Shown here in pieces: positions 51,288 through 60,900 of a stretch of 64,000 bases of DNA. This stretch comes from Marinimicrobium sp. C6131. Lineage in GTDB: Bacteria; Pseudomonadota; Gammaproteobacteria; Pseudomonadales; Cellvibrionaceae. Every line of letters begins with the position of its first letter. The first letter of the stretch is position 1. The position numbers and the translations under genes were made by a program. The notes beneath the pieces are model-generated. The model was not told the origin of the DNA. It did no database searches and was given only the letters and a program-made list of their open reading frames with translations. The stretch spans positions 3,038,001-3,102,000 of the forward strand of contig NZ_CP110629.1 in the NCBI RefSeq assembly GCF_026153455.1, in the 5' to 3' direction.

Positions 51288-53150
51288 CTATTGGGTTAAC
51301 CCCGCCTCTTTATGAATCCGGACAAGCTCTTCTGGCGAGAGTTTTTGTACCTCACGGTCGTAGGTTAGAATGCCATTCAGCTCTGTCTCCACATCGGACG
51401 TTTGCGTGTACACGCCCGCCGCAATTCCTTTACGTTTCAGTTCACCCAGAGTGTTGATCGAGCGGCGGTAACGCTCCTTGAACTCTGCCAGCGAGTCGGG
51501 CATATCGCCGTATGCGAACCGCGCGCCGCGCGGGGCCCATTCATGACCCGGCACCGCCCATCCATGTCCGCCAAACTCTCCGATCACCTTGATGTAGGGA
51601 TCGTAAAGCGACTCATCAAACCGAAAAACCGGTTCGGGATAATGATGGGCGTCGGCCACGTGCCCGATCGGGAAAAAGTTTCCGCCACTGGCAATGTTCA
51701 GATAACGGGTCGGATCGCGTTGTAGTACGAACTCGCCAACGTCCATGGTCCGGTGTTGACCCCAACGTTCATTAAACGTGGTCCACATGACCAGGCTGGG
51801 ATGGCTGTATAATGTATCCACCATCATTCCCAGTTCCCGCATGAACTGTTCATGGGCCCAGTCCGGCCAGTCAGCCTCCACGTTATGCGCGTCCACCCGG
51901 TTCTCATACGACTTGCTCGCTTCATACCAGAATGGCCATTCCGCTTTGTCACCATGGCTGTCGACGCCGCCAGACACATGATCCTGCCAGACCAACATAC
52001 CCAGGCGGTCGGTGTGGTAGTAATAACGACGGTTTTCGACTTTCTTGTGCTTGCGGATCATGTTAAAGCCAGCATCCTTCAGGAACCGGATGTCTGACAC
52101 CATTGCGTCATCACTCGGCGGGGTCAACAGACCGTCGGGCCACCAGCCCTGATCGAGCGTTCCCCAATGAAAAATGACGTCGCCGTTCAACGTGAAGCGC
52201 AGATTACCGGCCTTATCCGTGGTGGTCCCGAGCGTCCGGAATCCGGTGTAGGACTTCACCGAATCCACCAGGGTATCCCCCTGATACAGGTTTACCGCGA
52301 CATCGTAGAGCACTGGTGAATCGGGCGACCAGAGTTCGGGGGTCTTCAGCTGCAGTGTCAGATCGGACTGCATTGATGACTTTCTGGCCACCTCCTCTCC
52401 CCTCAGGGAGACCGCCACTTCCAGCCTCTGGTTCTGCTTCGGATGACGGATATCCGAAACAACCCGGAGCGTTCCATCACTTTCCGCGACCAGCTCCAGA
52501 TTCGCCACATAACTTTGCGGAACCAATTCCAGCCAGACGGTTTGCCATATACCGGAAACCGGGGTGTACCAAATACCTTCGTTGTTTCTGGTCTGCTTGC
52601 CCCGTAGCTGATATCGGTCGGCGGCATCCGTGTCATCAATCACCCGAACGGTAACGGTATTGGTGCCATTCGTCGCCGCCTCAGTGACATCAAAGCTGAA
52701 CGGCAGGTTGCCGCCCCGGTGACTCCCCACAAACTGATCGTTTACCCAGACTTTACAGGCGTAATCGACGGCTTCGAAGTGCAGCAACGCTCTCTTTCCC
52801 GACAGAGAGACATCAAAATCCCGCTGGTACCAGAGCGCCTGGCCGTTGGTGATCCGCTCACCAACGCCGGAAAGCTCACTTTCGATGGCGAAGGGAACAC
52901 GTATTTCTCCATTCCATTCACCGGGTTCGCCGGACGATCTTGATACAACGGCGTACTGCCAAAAACCGTTCAGATTGATCCAGTGGTCACGTCTCAGTTG
53001 GGGCCGCGGGTATTCCTGCCAAGGCTGCGCCTCAGAGATCTGCTTTCCCCAGGCTGTGATCATTGGTTCGTCTTCCGACGCGAGAGCACCCGCACTGACG
53101 AACAACCCGAAAGCCAGAAAACCGGTCATCAAGCGATGTATTCGTTTCAT
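51288..53150 (-). CDS. Secreted GH2-family glycosidase
   Basis: 620 residues from the ATG at 53150 (AGGAGT upstream), with a signal peptide ending AGALA. A GH2 sugar-binding jelly roll (about 45-200, WYQRDFDV, FEAVDYACKVWVNDQFVG), an immunoglobulin-like domain (about 200-300) and a TIM barrel follow. The acid/base Glu is in TTFNERWGQ and the probable nucleophile in IGEFGGHGW. In this galactose/arabinose context a beta-galactosidase or related exo-activity is plausible, but the exact specificity cannot be read. It is the last gene of the leftward locus. Confidence 0.85.
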   Translation of the reverse strand: MKRIHRLMTGFLAFGLFVSAGALASEDEPMITAWGKQISEAQPWQEYPRPQLRRDHWINLNGFWQYAVVSRSSGEPGEWNGEIRVPFAIESELSGVGERITNGQALWYQRDFDVSLSGKRALLHFEAVDYACKVWVNDQFVGSHRGGNLPFSFDVTEAATNGTNTVTVRVIDDTDAADRYQLRGKQTRNNEGIWYTPVSGIWQTVWLELVPQSYVANLELVAESDGTLRVVSDIRHPKQNQRLEVAVSLRGEEVARKSSMQSDLTLQLKTPELWSPDSPVLYDVAVNLYQGDTLVDSVKSYTGFRTLGTTTDKAGNLRFTLNGDVIFHWGTLDQGWWPDGLLTPPSDDAMVSDIRFLKDAGFNMIRKHKKVENRRYYYHTDRLGMLVWQDHVSGGVDSHGDKAEWPFWYEASKSYENRVDAHNVEADWPDWAHEQFMRELGMMVDTLYSHPSLVMWTTFNERWGQHRTMDVGEFVLQRDPTRYLNIASGGNFFPIGHVADAHHYPEPVFRFDESLYDPYIKVIGEFGGHGWAVPGHEWAPRGARFAYGDMPDSLAEFKERYRRSINTLGELKRKGIAAGVYTQTSDVETELNGILTYDREVQKLSPEELVRIHKEAGLTQ

Positions 53151-53175
53151 ACTATGCACTCCTGCTTTCGGGGGC

Positions 53176-54234
53176 TTATTGAGGCGCTGGAATGGGCTCA
53201 CCCTTGTCAACCGGCGACCCGAAATCCGGTGTGCCATCCGTATTCCACTCAAAGGGCTGCATGCTCACATCGCGGTCCCAACCCGCTCCCTTGTACTTGG
53301 CACTGTGATACACAATCCAGTGTTCACTTCCGTCAGGCGATAGCGTAAAGGACGCGTGCCCGGGGCTGATCACGTTGTCTGTTCCGGAGAAAACGGGTTC
53401 ATCATGCTTGTACCAGGAATCGATACGCAGGGGGTCGTCGCTCATCAATTCCAGCAAGCCCAGACTGTAGTGATCTGTCCAGCTTCCACTGGCGGAGTAC
53501 ACAACAAACACCCGACCCTCGTGTTTCAGCACTTGCGGGCCTTCATTCACGTAGGGAAAATCGGGATGATCACCGCCTATCCTTTCCCATTCAAACTCCG
53601 GCTCGGAGATCAGAACCCGGTCACCGCTGATCTGCGTGGGGCCACTCATCGGGGCGATGTAAAGATTCTGTTGTACGTTTTCGTCCCCCGGCCAGCCGGA
53701 CCAGATGAAGTATCGCTGATCATCGAGCTCCAGAATCGTTCCATCAATCGCCCACCTGTCCGAAGGGTCCGATATCTGCCCCTCGAAACGGTATTCGCTT
53801 AACGGGTCGGCGTTATCACTGCTTAGGACATACATTCGATGGTTGGCATTATCGCCATCGTCGGCAGCGAAGTAGATGTACCATCGATCGTCGAGAAAAA
53901 ACAGCTCGGGTGCCCAGATACTTTCGGAGTAAGACTCTCCTGGTGGTGGCGTCCACACCCGAGCTCCCTCAAATTGAACCACCTCTTCAAGCCGGTCGCT
54001 ATCATTGATCCAGATACTTCCCTGATGCGAGTATATGTAATAGTAATGGTTCTGGTGTCGGACCACGAAAGGGTCGTGCCCTTCAGGAGCTACCGGATTG
54101 ACGATCATCCCATCCGGTACCGAAGAGGACGAGGCGCTACTTGATCTGTCTTCGCCGCCGCCACCCGATCCGGAACAGCCCACCAAGGCAAGTCCGGTGA
54201 CCAACAGAAGTATTCTTATACTGATAGTATTCAT
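53176..54234 (-). CDS. GH43-family glycosidase, lipoprotein
   Basis: 352 residues. A lipobox LVGC is followed by a Gly/Ser-rich linker, so the enzyme is likely lipid-anchored at the cell surface. The five-bladed propeller of GH43 shows the catalytic triad: Asp in EGHDPFVVR, Asp in WAIDGTILE and Glu in VNEGPQVLKH. Members of this family are mostly alpha-L-arabinofuranosidases, arabinanases or exo-galactanases. It lies 25 bp before the GH2 gene and 49 bp after the 665-residue gene. Confidence 0.86.
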   Translation of the reverse strand: MNTISIRILLLVTGLALVGCSGSGGGGEDRSSSASSSSVPDGMIVNPVAPEGHDPFVVRHQNHYYYIYSHQGSIWINDSDRLEEVVQFEGARVWTPPPGESYSESIWAPELFFLDDRWYIYFAADDGDNANHRMYVLSSDNADPLSEYRFEGQISDPSDRWAIDGTILELDDQRYFIWSGWPGDENVQQNLYIAPMSGPTQISGDRVLISEPEFEWERIGGDHPDFPYVNEGPQVLKHEGRVFVVYSASGSWTDHYSLGLLELMSDDPLRIDSWYKHDEPVFSGTDNVISPGHASFTLSPDGSEHWIVYHSAKYKGAGWDRDVSMQPFEWNTDGTPDFGSPVDKGEPIPAPQ

Positions 54235-54283
54235 ACATTATCCCCAGATATCGAAAAGGCTCGTCCCTGAGCAAACCTCCACG

Positions 54284-56281
54284 TCAGTTGTCAGACAGGA
54301 AGGCTCTCGCCCGGTCATCCGACAGCATCTCCCACAGAGAGGGAACAACCCAGCCGGGGGCGAAGAGGTCGTTATAGAATCCCTTGCCGAAGTGCCCGTA
54401 ATCCCAGTTGGTGTGCTGAACCACCTCCGGGTGGTAGCCCACCTTGGCGATGTTCACCATATGACCTTCACGCGGCAGGAGTTGGCTCTTCATTGACGAT
54501 TCAATCACCGCCGCGAAATCTCTCAAACGTGGGGAATCGCGAGTATCCGAAAGCCAACGCAGTACATCCAGGTAACCGAAAATGAACACGTCCACGTGAT
54601 TGTTTTCCACCGACACATTACCCCAACCGCGGGTTTTAAAGCCCACATCGCCCAACATCTGTCCTTTCGCAAAGGGCACATCCCACGTGTAGTACCAGGA
54701 CATCACAAAGTAGTTGGCCTTTTCAGCCAGATCGGTATAGCGCTCCCGCTGCTCCCCTTCCGATACCAGCGCGAGATAGTAAAACGCCGTAGCGGTATAA
54801 AAGCTCGCCTCTTTGTCGACGCTGTTCGCATCCAATGTCGAGGAGAAATAATCGGCATTCTCAACAATAACATCGGCGAGGTAACTCGCCGCCTGCTGCG
54901 CGGATGTCAAATAGCGGTCGTCGTCGAAGTAACGATAGGCCATCACCAGAGAAAGGACGGCTGACGCGCTGCTTCCGCCTGACTCATCAATGATGGTCTT
55001 GTCACTGCTGAATTTCCTCGGAAAGCTGCCATCATCGCGCTGCAAAGAGACAAAGTTATCCAGAAGGGCAGTCAACCGTTCCTCCCACTCTGGATAAAAT
55101 CGGCCATGATTTTTTTCATACTGAAGATACAGCAAGGCGGCGTACACACCTTCGGACTGTCGGCGGATGGAACGTTCTTCCGAACTTTCACCGTGCTCAT
55201 AGTCAACGTATTCGCGAATGAATCCATTGCCGTCAAAACCGTGCTCGAGATAGGAATCGAACACCGATCTCGCGATTTCCTCCAGCTCATCGTTATCAGT
55301 AGAAACGCCATACTCCAGGGCATTGAATGCGTTAAGTAACACTCGGCCGATAAAACCCACTTCAAAAATGGGCCGCTTCTCCGCCTTGTCAGTCAGGATG
55401 TGGATGCCCGAAAACCCTTTTAGCTCATGATCACCGATATAGCTTTGAGTGTAAAACCGGGAGAGAATCTGCTTGACCTCGTCGGTCGGCAGGGTAGATT
55501 TGAGCGGTTCAGGCTTCAGGCTATCGTAGCTGTATTCCCAGGTCGACCTGACAAAGTCCGAGAAGTTGTCAGCCCGATCTTCCTTGATTTCATAACCCAA
55601 ACTCAGTTTCTGCCCCTTCTCCATGGTCAGAAAGGTCAGGGACGCGGGAGCCAGGGTCAGCTTCCTCAGGTAGGTTTTTGGTGTTTCCACATAAGGGTAG
55701 CCGAACTGCAGGTAGACGCCCTGAGCGTCCCGGCCAAACCCCAGACTGCCCAGGTCGGAATGTCCGGAAAGAATCATCTCGCCCTCTCCCGGCAACGCAA
55801 TCGCATCCGTTCTATGACGATCGGTCCTCAGGATTGTCAGCGTCTTTCCCCCGGAGCGATCATATACGCCCGTCAGAGGGGTGCTCAAACGATCTTCCCG
55901 AAAACTCCAGCTATCGCCTTCTCCCAACTTGGGTGAATTGTCGGAGGAGCGAACGTTCTTTTTATACCAGAGCCCCGGCATCAAGAAATCGCTCTGCTCA
56001 TAGTCCATTCCGGTTTTGAGGTAGTTCTGCAGATTGAAATGTATCTGTCGTTTCGCCGCGACACTGAACAGGTAGCGATCGTCGCGCTTTCGAACCGATA
56101 TATCGACGCCATCAACCTCGTCCGACATGAGGCGCCAGCGGTTTTTCCCCGATTCTTTCCAGCTGAGCGAGTAAGATTCGGCGGGATTGCCCGGCGTTTT
56201 CAGATGCAATACCGATTCGATATCCGCCCCCCAGGCAGCCGTCCCGAACAGATAGATGAATAGTATGAGTAGTCGTTTCAT
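54284..56281 (-). CDS. Secreted protein with probable (alpha/alpha)6-barrel, unknown specificity
   Basis: 665 residues from the ATG at 56281 (signal peptide RLLILFIYLFGTAAWG). The first ~280 residues are beta-rich; the rest is an array of helix pairs with QSEGVYAALLYLQYEK, DDGSFPRKFSSD and TATAFYYLALVSEGEQRERY, as in (alpha/alpha)6 glycosidases and lyases such as GH88/GH105/GH127-like folds. I cannot assign a family. Context (GH43, GH2, galactose genes, TonB receptor) argues for a glycan-active enzyme. It follows the receptor after 61 bp, with an intervening terminator. Confidence 0.65.
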   Translation of the reverse strand: MKRLLILFIYLFGTAAWGADIESVLHLKTPGNPAESYSLSWKESGKNRWRLMSDEVDGVDISVRKRDDRYLFSVAAKRQIHFNLQNYLKTGMDYEQSDFLMPGLWYKKNVRSSDNSPKLGEGDSWSFREDRLSTPLTGVYDRSGGKTLTILRTDRHRTDAIALPGEGEMILSGHSDLGSLGFGRDAQGVYLQFGYPYVETPKTYLRKLTLAPASLTFLTMEKGQKLSLGYEIKEDRADNFSDFVRSTWEYSYDSLKPEPLKSTLPTDEVKQILSRFYTQSYIGDHELKGFSGIHILTDKAEKRPIFEVGFIGRVLLNAFNALEYGVSTDNDELEEIARSVFDSYLEHGFDGNGFIREYVDYEHGESSEERSIRRQSEGVYAALLYLQYEKNHGRFYPEWEERLTALLDNFVSLQRDDGSFPRKFSSDKTIIDESGGSSASAVLSLVMAYRYFDDDRYLTSAQQAASYLADVIVENADYFSSTLDANSVDKEASFYTATAFYYLALVSEGEQRERYTDLAEKANYFVMSWYYTWDVPFAKGQMLGDVGFKTRGWGNVSVENNHVDVFIFGYLDVLRWLSDTRDSPRLRDFAAVIESSMKSQLLPREGHMVNIAKVGYHPEVVQHTNWDYGHFGKGFYNDLFAPGWVVPSLWEMLSDDRARAFLSDN

Positions 56282-56304
56282 AAGCTGACTCACTGTCTTG
56301 GAGC

Positions 56305-56333
56305 AAAAAGAACGGGCTGGCAATGCCAGCCCG
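56305..56333 (-). terminator. Rho-independent terminator between TonB receptor 3 and the glycosidase genes
   Basis: On the minus strand CGGGCTGGC and GCCAGCCCG form a perfect 9-bp stem with a 3-nt loop, followed by TTCTTTTT. It probably lowers, but need not abolish, expression of the downstream enzymes. Confidence 0.82.
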
Positions 56334-56342
56334 AACAACCTT

Positions 56343-58982
56343 TTAGAATTGGTACGAGGCGCCGATCGAGATGGTTCTTCCCGGGTCACGACGATCCCGT
56401 GAGCGCTCCGGGTGCCCCCAGTAGTTGTAGAACTTCTCGTCATTCAGGTTGGTACCATCCACCGTTACGGTAAAGTTGTCAGTGATGTTGTAGCCGATGC
56501 TGGCATCAACCCGTCCGGCGGAACGAACATTGCTGGTCTTGGGTTCCTGTATACCCGGCGTCGTGAATGATTCGATGTAATCACCCCGGTAGTTGTACGC
56601 CACGCGCGCAAACAGATCTCCGGTCTCGTAAATCAGCACGGCGTTACCATTGTGCTCTGCCACCTGAGCCAACTCTGTGGTGAACTCGCCCCCCTGGCCA
56701 TCCGGCAAGTTGACTTCGCCGTCAATGAAGGTGTAGTTCAGCTGAACACCCAGACCATCAAACGGCTCCGGTAGCTCGGTAAAGAACTTGGTATAGGCGA
56801 TTTCCGCCCCTTCCAATGTGCCATCACCGGAGCTGAAGGGTCGACTGATGTTATAACGTTGGCCGTCGATGACCTCTTCCTGGGAGAAGATGGAGATGTA
56901 ACCCTTCACATCCCGATAGAACAACGCAACGGAGGCGATACCACCATCTTCCATGTAGTACTCGAGGCTCAAGTCATAGCTGATGGACTCAATGGGATCC
57001 AGGTCGGGGTTACCGCCGCTGCCACTACCCACAGGCGTACCGGGGGCCGGAGGAAAGGTGAACAGGTTCGGGTTCAGATCCGAGAATGCCGGCAGACTGA
57101 TGGTTTTGGACACGGAAGAACGCAGGATTGTCTGATCATTGAAATACATATTCAGGCTGGCGTTAGGCAGAACCTCGGTCGTGGAGGTATCGTCGACAAA
57201 CTCGGTACGGACGCCATCCTGCTCCCCAAACGAACTCATTGTCCGGTCCAGATTCATGGCCCGCAAACCAAGCATACCGTCGATGTCGTAGCCGAAGAGC
57301 TGATTTTCGTAGTGCGCCTGTACATAGGCCGCCAGGGTTTCTTCCTGTGCATCGAAATTGCGCAGCGGGTCCGCTTCGGGACGATCCTCTGAAATGCCGT
57401 AGACTCGGCGGATGTCGGCTTTGTTGTCCAGCATGTACTCATAATCGGCAGCGACAAACCCCGGCAAGTCCAGATAGGTGGCTCCTCCCATATCAACCGG
57501 AATCAGGTAATTGTCACCGAAGGTATCGCCGGTCAGGCCTGCGCCGTCAAACGCCGCCATGTCGCCCGCGCGGAATTCCCCCTCCCGATCGGCAAAGCGA
57601 ATACCGGACTGCAGGCGGGTGAAGGCGCCGGCATTCAACTCGTGCTCCACATCCAGAGTCCACGCCAGTTCACTGCCGACCGAATCATCCCAGGGTTGAA
57701 ACAGACCGCCCGATACGAAGTTGTCCGGATCTGTGGTACCACCACCGACGACATCAAAGTTGGTGTGGTTATTGACGTTGGAAACGAAATTCAGGTTGAT
57801 CCCGTAGTAATGCCAGTCCTGAATGAAATTTTCGTACTGGCGGTCCGTATCGGTGTAAACCAGTTCGGATTTGAGCTTCGTATCGTCACTCAAATCCCAT
57901 TTGAAGCCAGCGGCGCTTTGCGAAATGTCGACGTTGGACGTGATCGCGTGGGTACCCGCCAGAAATTGAGTCCCATTGGCGGTACCCGAGGCGACGTAGC
58001 ACACCGGCTCTGTCTGGCCGATGTCAGTGCACAACTCGGGGTTGCTGTTGAGTGTTACGTTGGTCAGATCATTGCCATCAATGAAACCAATGCCAAAGAT
58101 GGTGTGTTGCTGATGATCGAGCCCTGAATACAGGCTGTCGAAGTACAGCTCAAGCTCGTCGTTGGGCCGCCACTGTAGGGACATGTTGGCCTGGGCCCGC
58201 TCGCGCAATCCCTTGTCACTGACAATACCCACCGACAGCGGAATACCGACCGTCTCACCGCTGGGAGTCCGGTCAGTGGGCAGGGTTTCAGCCGTAAAGG
58301 TATTCGATTGCTGGAAATAATCGTCAATCAGAGAGACATTGAATAGCGCGCCGAATTCACCGTCGCCAGCCTCCCACCGGTTGCTGACCAAGGCACTGGC
58401 CACCTTGTCGGTATCCTCGGCATACTCATCGTCGGTAATCCGGCCGCTAACCACACCCTTGAAGCCATCAAAATCAAAGGGACGGCGCAGGCGAAGGTTG
58501 ACCAGACCGGCGATTCCGCCCTCGACCTGTTCTGCACTGCGGGATTTGTAGACTTCAACCCCGGCAAGCGCTTCGGCCGGCAAGTCCTGAAAAGCGAAGC
58601 CGCGGCTCGTCGTTGAGAACATGCTGCGGCCTTCAATGGTCGTTTTCACATTGGGCAGGCCGCGCACGACCACATTATTGGTTTCGCCTGCGCCCCGGGC
58701 AACCTGGACACCGGGCACACGCTGAAGCGCATCCGATGTGGTCAGATCGGGAAATTTACCGATGTCTTCAGCCAGCACCACATCCACCACATTGGGCGAT
58801 GAGCGTTTTTGCTCAAGGGCATTGATCAGGTTTGCACTATAGGTGCCCGTAACCACAATGGTTTCGAATTCCGGCGGTGCCTCGGCTTCCCCTGCGCCAT
58901 CCTGGGCCAGTGCCACAAAGGGGGATGCCCCCAACAGAACGGTTGCTACGGATTTGCTCAGAATATTCTTTTTGAAGTTCAT
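56343..58982 (-). CDS. TonB-dependent receptor 3 (Xanthomonas/Caulobacter type)
   Basis: 879 residues with GGAGG upstream. A signal peptide (cleavage near VALA) is followed by FETIVVTGTYSANL, a plug with FPDLTTSDALQRVPGVQVARG and TVEGRSMFSTTSRGF, and a barrel ending SYQF. It probably imports an arabino-galacto-oligosaccharide, judged by the galactose genes on one side and GH43/GH2 on the other. The promoter region carries two identical LacI-type operator motifs. Confidence 0.93.
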   Translation of the reverse strand: MNFKKNILSKSVATVLLGASPFVALAQDGAGEAEAPPEFETIVVTGTYSANLINALEQKRSSPNVVDVVLAEDIGKFPDLTTSDALQRVPGVQVARGAGETNNVVVRGLPNVKTTIEGRSMFSTTSRGFAFQDLPAEALAGVEVYKSRSAEQVEGGIAGLVNLRLRRPFDFDGFKGVVSGRITDDEYAEDTDKVASALVSNRWEAGDGEFGALFNVSLIDDYFQQSNTFTAETLPTDRTPSGETVGIPLSVGIVSDKGLRERAQANMSLQWRPNDELELYFDSLYSGLDHQQHTIFGIGFIDGNDLTNVTLNSNPELCTDIGQTEPVCYVASGTANGTQFLAGTHAITSNVDISQSAAGFKWDLSDDTKLKSELVYTDTDRQYENFIQDWHYYGINLNFVSNVNNHTNFDVVGGGTTDPDNFVSGGLFQPWDDSVGSELAWTLDVEHELNAGAFTRLQSGIRFADREGEFRAGDMAAFDGAGLTGDTFGDNYLIPVDMGGATYLDLPGFVAADYEYMLDNKADIRRVYGISEDRPEADPLRNFDAQEETLAAYVQAHYENQLFGYDIDGMLGLRAMNLDRTMSSFGEQDGVRTEFVDDTSTTEVLPNASLNMYFNDQTILRSSVSKTISLPAFSDLNPNLFTFPPAPGTPVGSGSGGNPDLDPIESISYDLSLEYYMEDGGIASVALFYRDVKGYISIFSQEEVIDGQRYNISRPFSSGDGTLEGAEIAYTKFFTELPEPFDGLGVQLNYTFIDGEVNLPDGQGGEFTTELAQVAEHNGNAVLIYETGDLFARVAYNYRGDYIESFTTPGIQEPKTSNVRSAGRVDASIGYNITDNFTVTVDGTNLNDEKFYNYWGHPERSRDRRDPGRTISIGASYQF

Positions 58983-59292
58983 GTTACCTCCACCTCACTC
59001 GTCTTGAGCCGCGGGTAATAGCTGGGCTGTCGCGGCGCCATGTTAGATTTATTAACTGCGTGAAACATATCGAGGAACGCTACCGCTACACCGTCATGGA
59101 TTCGTATGATTTATCCAATAAATGTAAACGTTATACCCGAATATACACCTAGTGAAATCGTCTGTAAATACAATTTAATGTAAACGTTATACTTAAAATG
59201 AACGCACTACCTCCTGACTATCGTTTTTATGAAAGGCCGCTCTTTAACAGCTGGTTTTTAATAACTTTTAATCCGCGTTGGCATCCTGGCCG
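58983..59292. promoter_or_regulatory. Control region of TonB receptor 3
   Basis: 310 bp, AT-rich, without a gene. It carries two LacI-type operators (59121-59136, 59177-59192) and the tail of the symporter transcript. Confidence 0.65.
59121..59192. promoter_or_regulatory. Pair of LacI-family-type operators
   Basis: The 16-mer AATGTAAACGTTATAC occurs twice, exactly, at 59121-59136 and 59177-59192, start-to-start distance 56 bp. Its core GTAAACGTTA(T)AC is the AACGTT-centred palindrome typical of LacI/GalR-family repressors. No such regulator lies in the window. Confidence 0.7.
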
Positions 59293-60855
59293 TCACCACC
59301 AGGCGCCATAAAACGCCACCAGAATGATGACAACCGCCAGGGCCGACAGGTTGAAACCCGGCCGGGTCGAAAAGTTGATGTCCTTCAGCTCGACCGATCG
59401 TTCTGTGGCTGGAGCCTGTCCCAACAGGGATACCAGAATGGCGACCATGACGCATAACACGAAAACCACACCGACCCGGTCGATGAAAGGCAGTTCGGGC
59501 CAGAGCAGCTTCAGAGCCACACTGAAGAGCGCGGATCCCAGCGCGGCCACCAAGCCGCCGGTGGCGGTGGTGCGACCCCAGAACATCCCCAGCACGAAAA
59601 GCGTGACAATCCCCGGCGTGAAGAAGCCGGTAAATTCCTGGATATACTGGAACGCCTGATCAAACTGCCCCAGTAACGGCTGAGCGACCAGCATGGCGAC
59701 CGCCAGGGCCGAAAAGCTGGCGACTCGCCCGATCAACACATAGTGGTGCTGGCTCAGGCCCGGCCGGTACTTCGCGTACAGGTCCATGGTGAAAATCGTC
59801 GAAATACTGTTGGTCATCGACGCAAGAGAAGAGACAATCGCCGCAATCAACGCGGCTATGATCAACCCCTTGAGACCCGAGGGGGCGAAGCTCAGCAACG
59901 AGGGATAGGCTTGATCCGGCCGTTCCAGGTCTGGTATCAGTACAACAGCAGCAATACCGGGCAGCACCACGATCAGAGGCATCAGCAACTTCAGAAACGC
60001 CGCGAACGCAATGCCTTTCTGCGCTTCATGAATACTTTTTGCGGCCAGGGCGCGCTGAATGATGTACTGATTAAACCCCCAGTAGGACAGGTTCATGATC
60101 CACAAACCCCCAATGAGTACCGAAAGGCCCGGCAAATCCTTGTAATGCGGATTTGACGGCGCCAGAATCATGTCAAACTTTTCGGGCAACTCCCGGGTTA
60201 GCGTGACAAACCCGGATACCACGCCGCCACCGTCACCGATCAGGGTAAGAACGGTATAGGTAAGAAACACTCCGCCGACGACCAGTAATACCACCTGTAT
60301 GATGTCGGTCATGGCAACGGCTTTCAGGCCGCCGTACAGGGAGTAGGTAATGGAGAACAGCGCCAGAAATATCATTCCGTAAAGGATATCCACACCGCTG
60401 ATCGTATGAATTGCAAGTGCTCCCAACCAGAGCACCGCCGTGAGATTGACGAAGATATATACACCCAGCCAGAACACGGCCATCACCGAACGGACGCGAT
60501 GGTCGTACCGCTGCTCCAGGAACTGGGGCATGGTATAGATCTGTCGTTTAAGGAAGATCGGTAGGAAAAATTTGCCCACGATAATCAGCGTGAGTGCGGC
60601 CATCCACTCATAGGACGCGATGGCCAACCCGATCTGGTAGCCCGATCCGGACATGCCAATGATCTGCTCCGCCGATATATTGGCCGCAATCAGAGAGGCA
60701 CCAATCGCCCACCAGGGAAGACTGTTGCCTGCCAGAAAATAGTCATTGGTATTTTTTTCGTGCCCCGCCTTTTCACGGGAAACCCACCAGGCGATGCCGA
60801 TGATGGTCAGGACATAAGCGACAAATATGCTGATATCAAGAACGCTGAGCTGCAT
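59293..60855 (-). CDS. Sodium/galactose-type symporter (vSGLT-like)
   Basis: 520 residues with about 14 membrane helices. The N-terminal segment NDYFLAGNSLPWWAIGASLIAANISAEQIIGMSGSGY matches the SSS sugar subgroup, and YSLYGGLKAVAMTDIIQ is the classic family signature. Na+-site residues around SSLASMTNSISTIFTMD are present. It probably imports galactose (or arabinose) released by the locus glycosidases. It lies between galK (45-bp gap) and TonB receptor 3. Confidence 0.88.
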   Translation of the reverse strand: MQLSVLDISIFVAYVLTIIGIAWWVSREKAGHEKNTNDYFLAGNSLPWWAIGASLIAANISAEQIIGMSGSGYQIGLAIASYEWMAALTLIIVGKFFLPIFLKRQIYTMPQFLEQRYDHRVRSVMAVFWLGVYIFVNLTAVLWLGALAIHTISGVDILYGMIFLALFSITYSLYGGLKAVAMTDIIQVVLLVVGGVFLTYTVLTLIGDGGGVVSGFVTLTRELPEKFDMILAPSNPHYKDLPGLSVLIGGLWIMNLSYWGFNQYIIQRALAAKSIHEAQKGIAFAAFLKLLMPLIVVLPGIAAVVLIPDLERPDQAYPSLLSFAPSGLKGLIIAALIAAIVSSLASMTNSISTIFTMDLYAKYRPGLSQHHYVLIGRVASFSALAVAMLVAQPLLGQFDQAFQYIQEFTGFFTPGIVTLFVLGMFWGRTTATGGLVAALGSALFSVALKLLWPELPFIDRVGVVFVLCVMVAILVSLLGQAPATERSVELKDINFSTRPGFNLSALAVVIILVAFYGAWW

Positions 60856-60900
60856 AAGAAAACCTTTTTATTATTACCGTAACCACGCGTATAAATAGGG

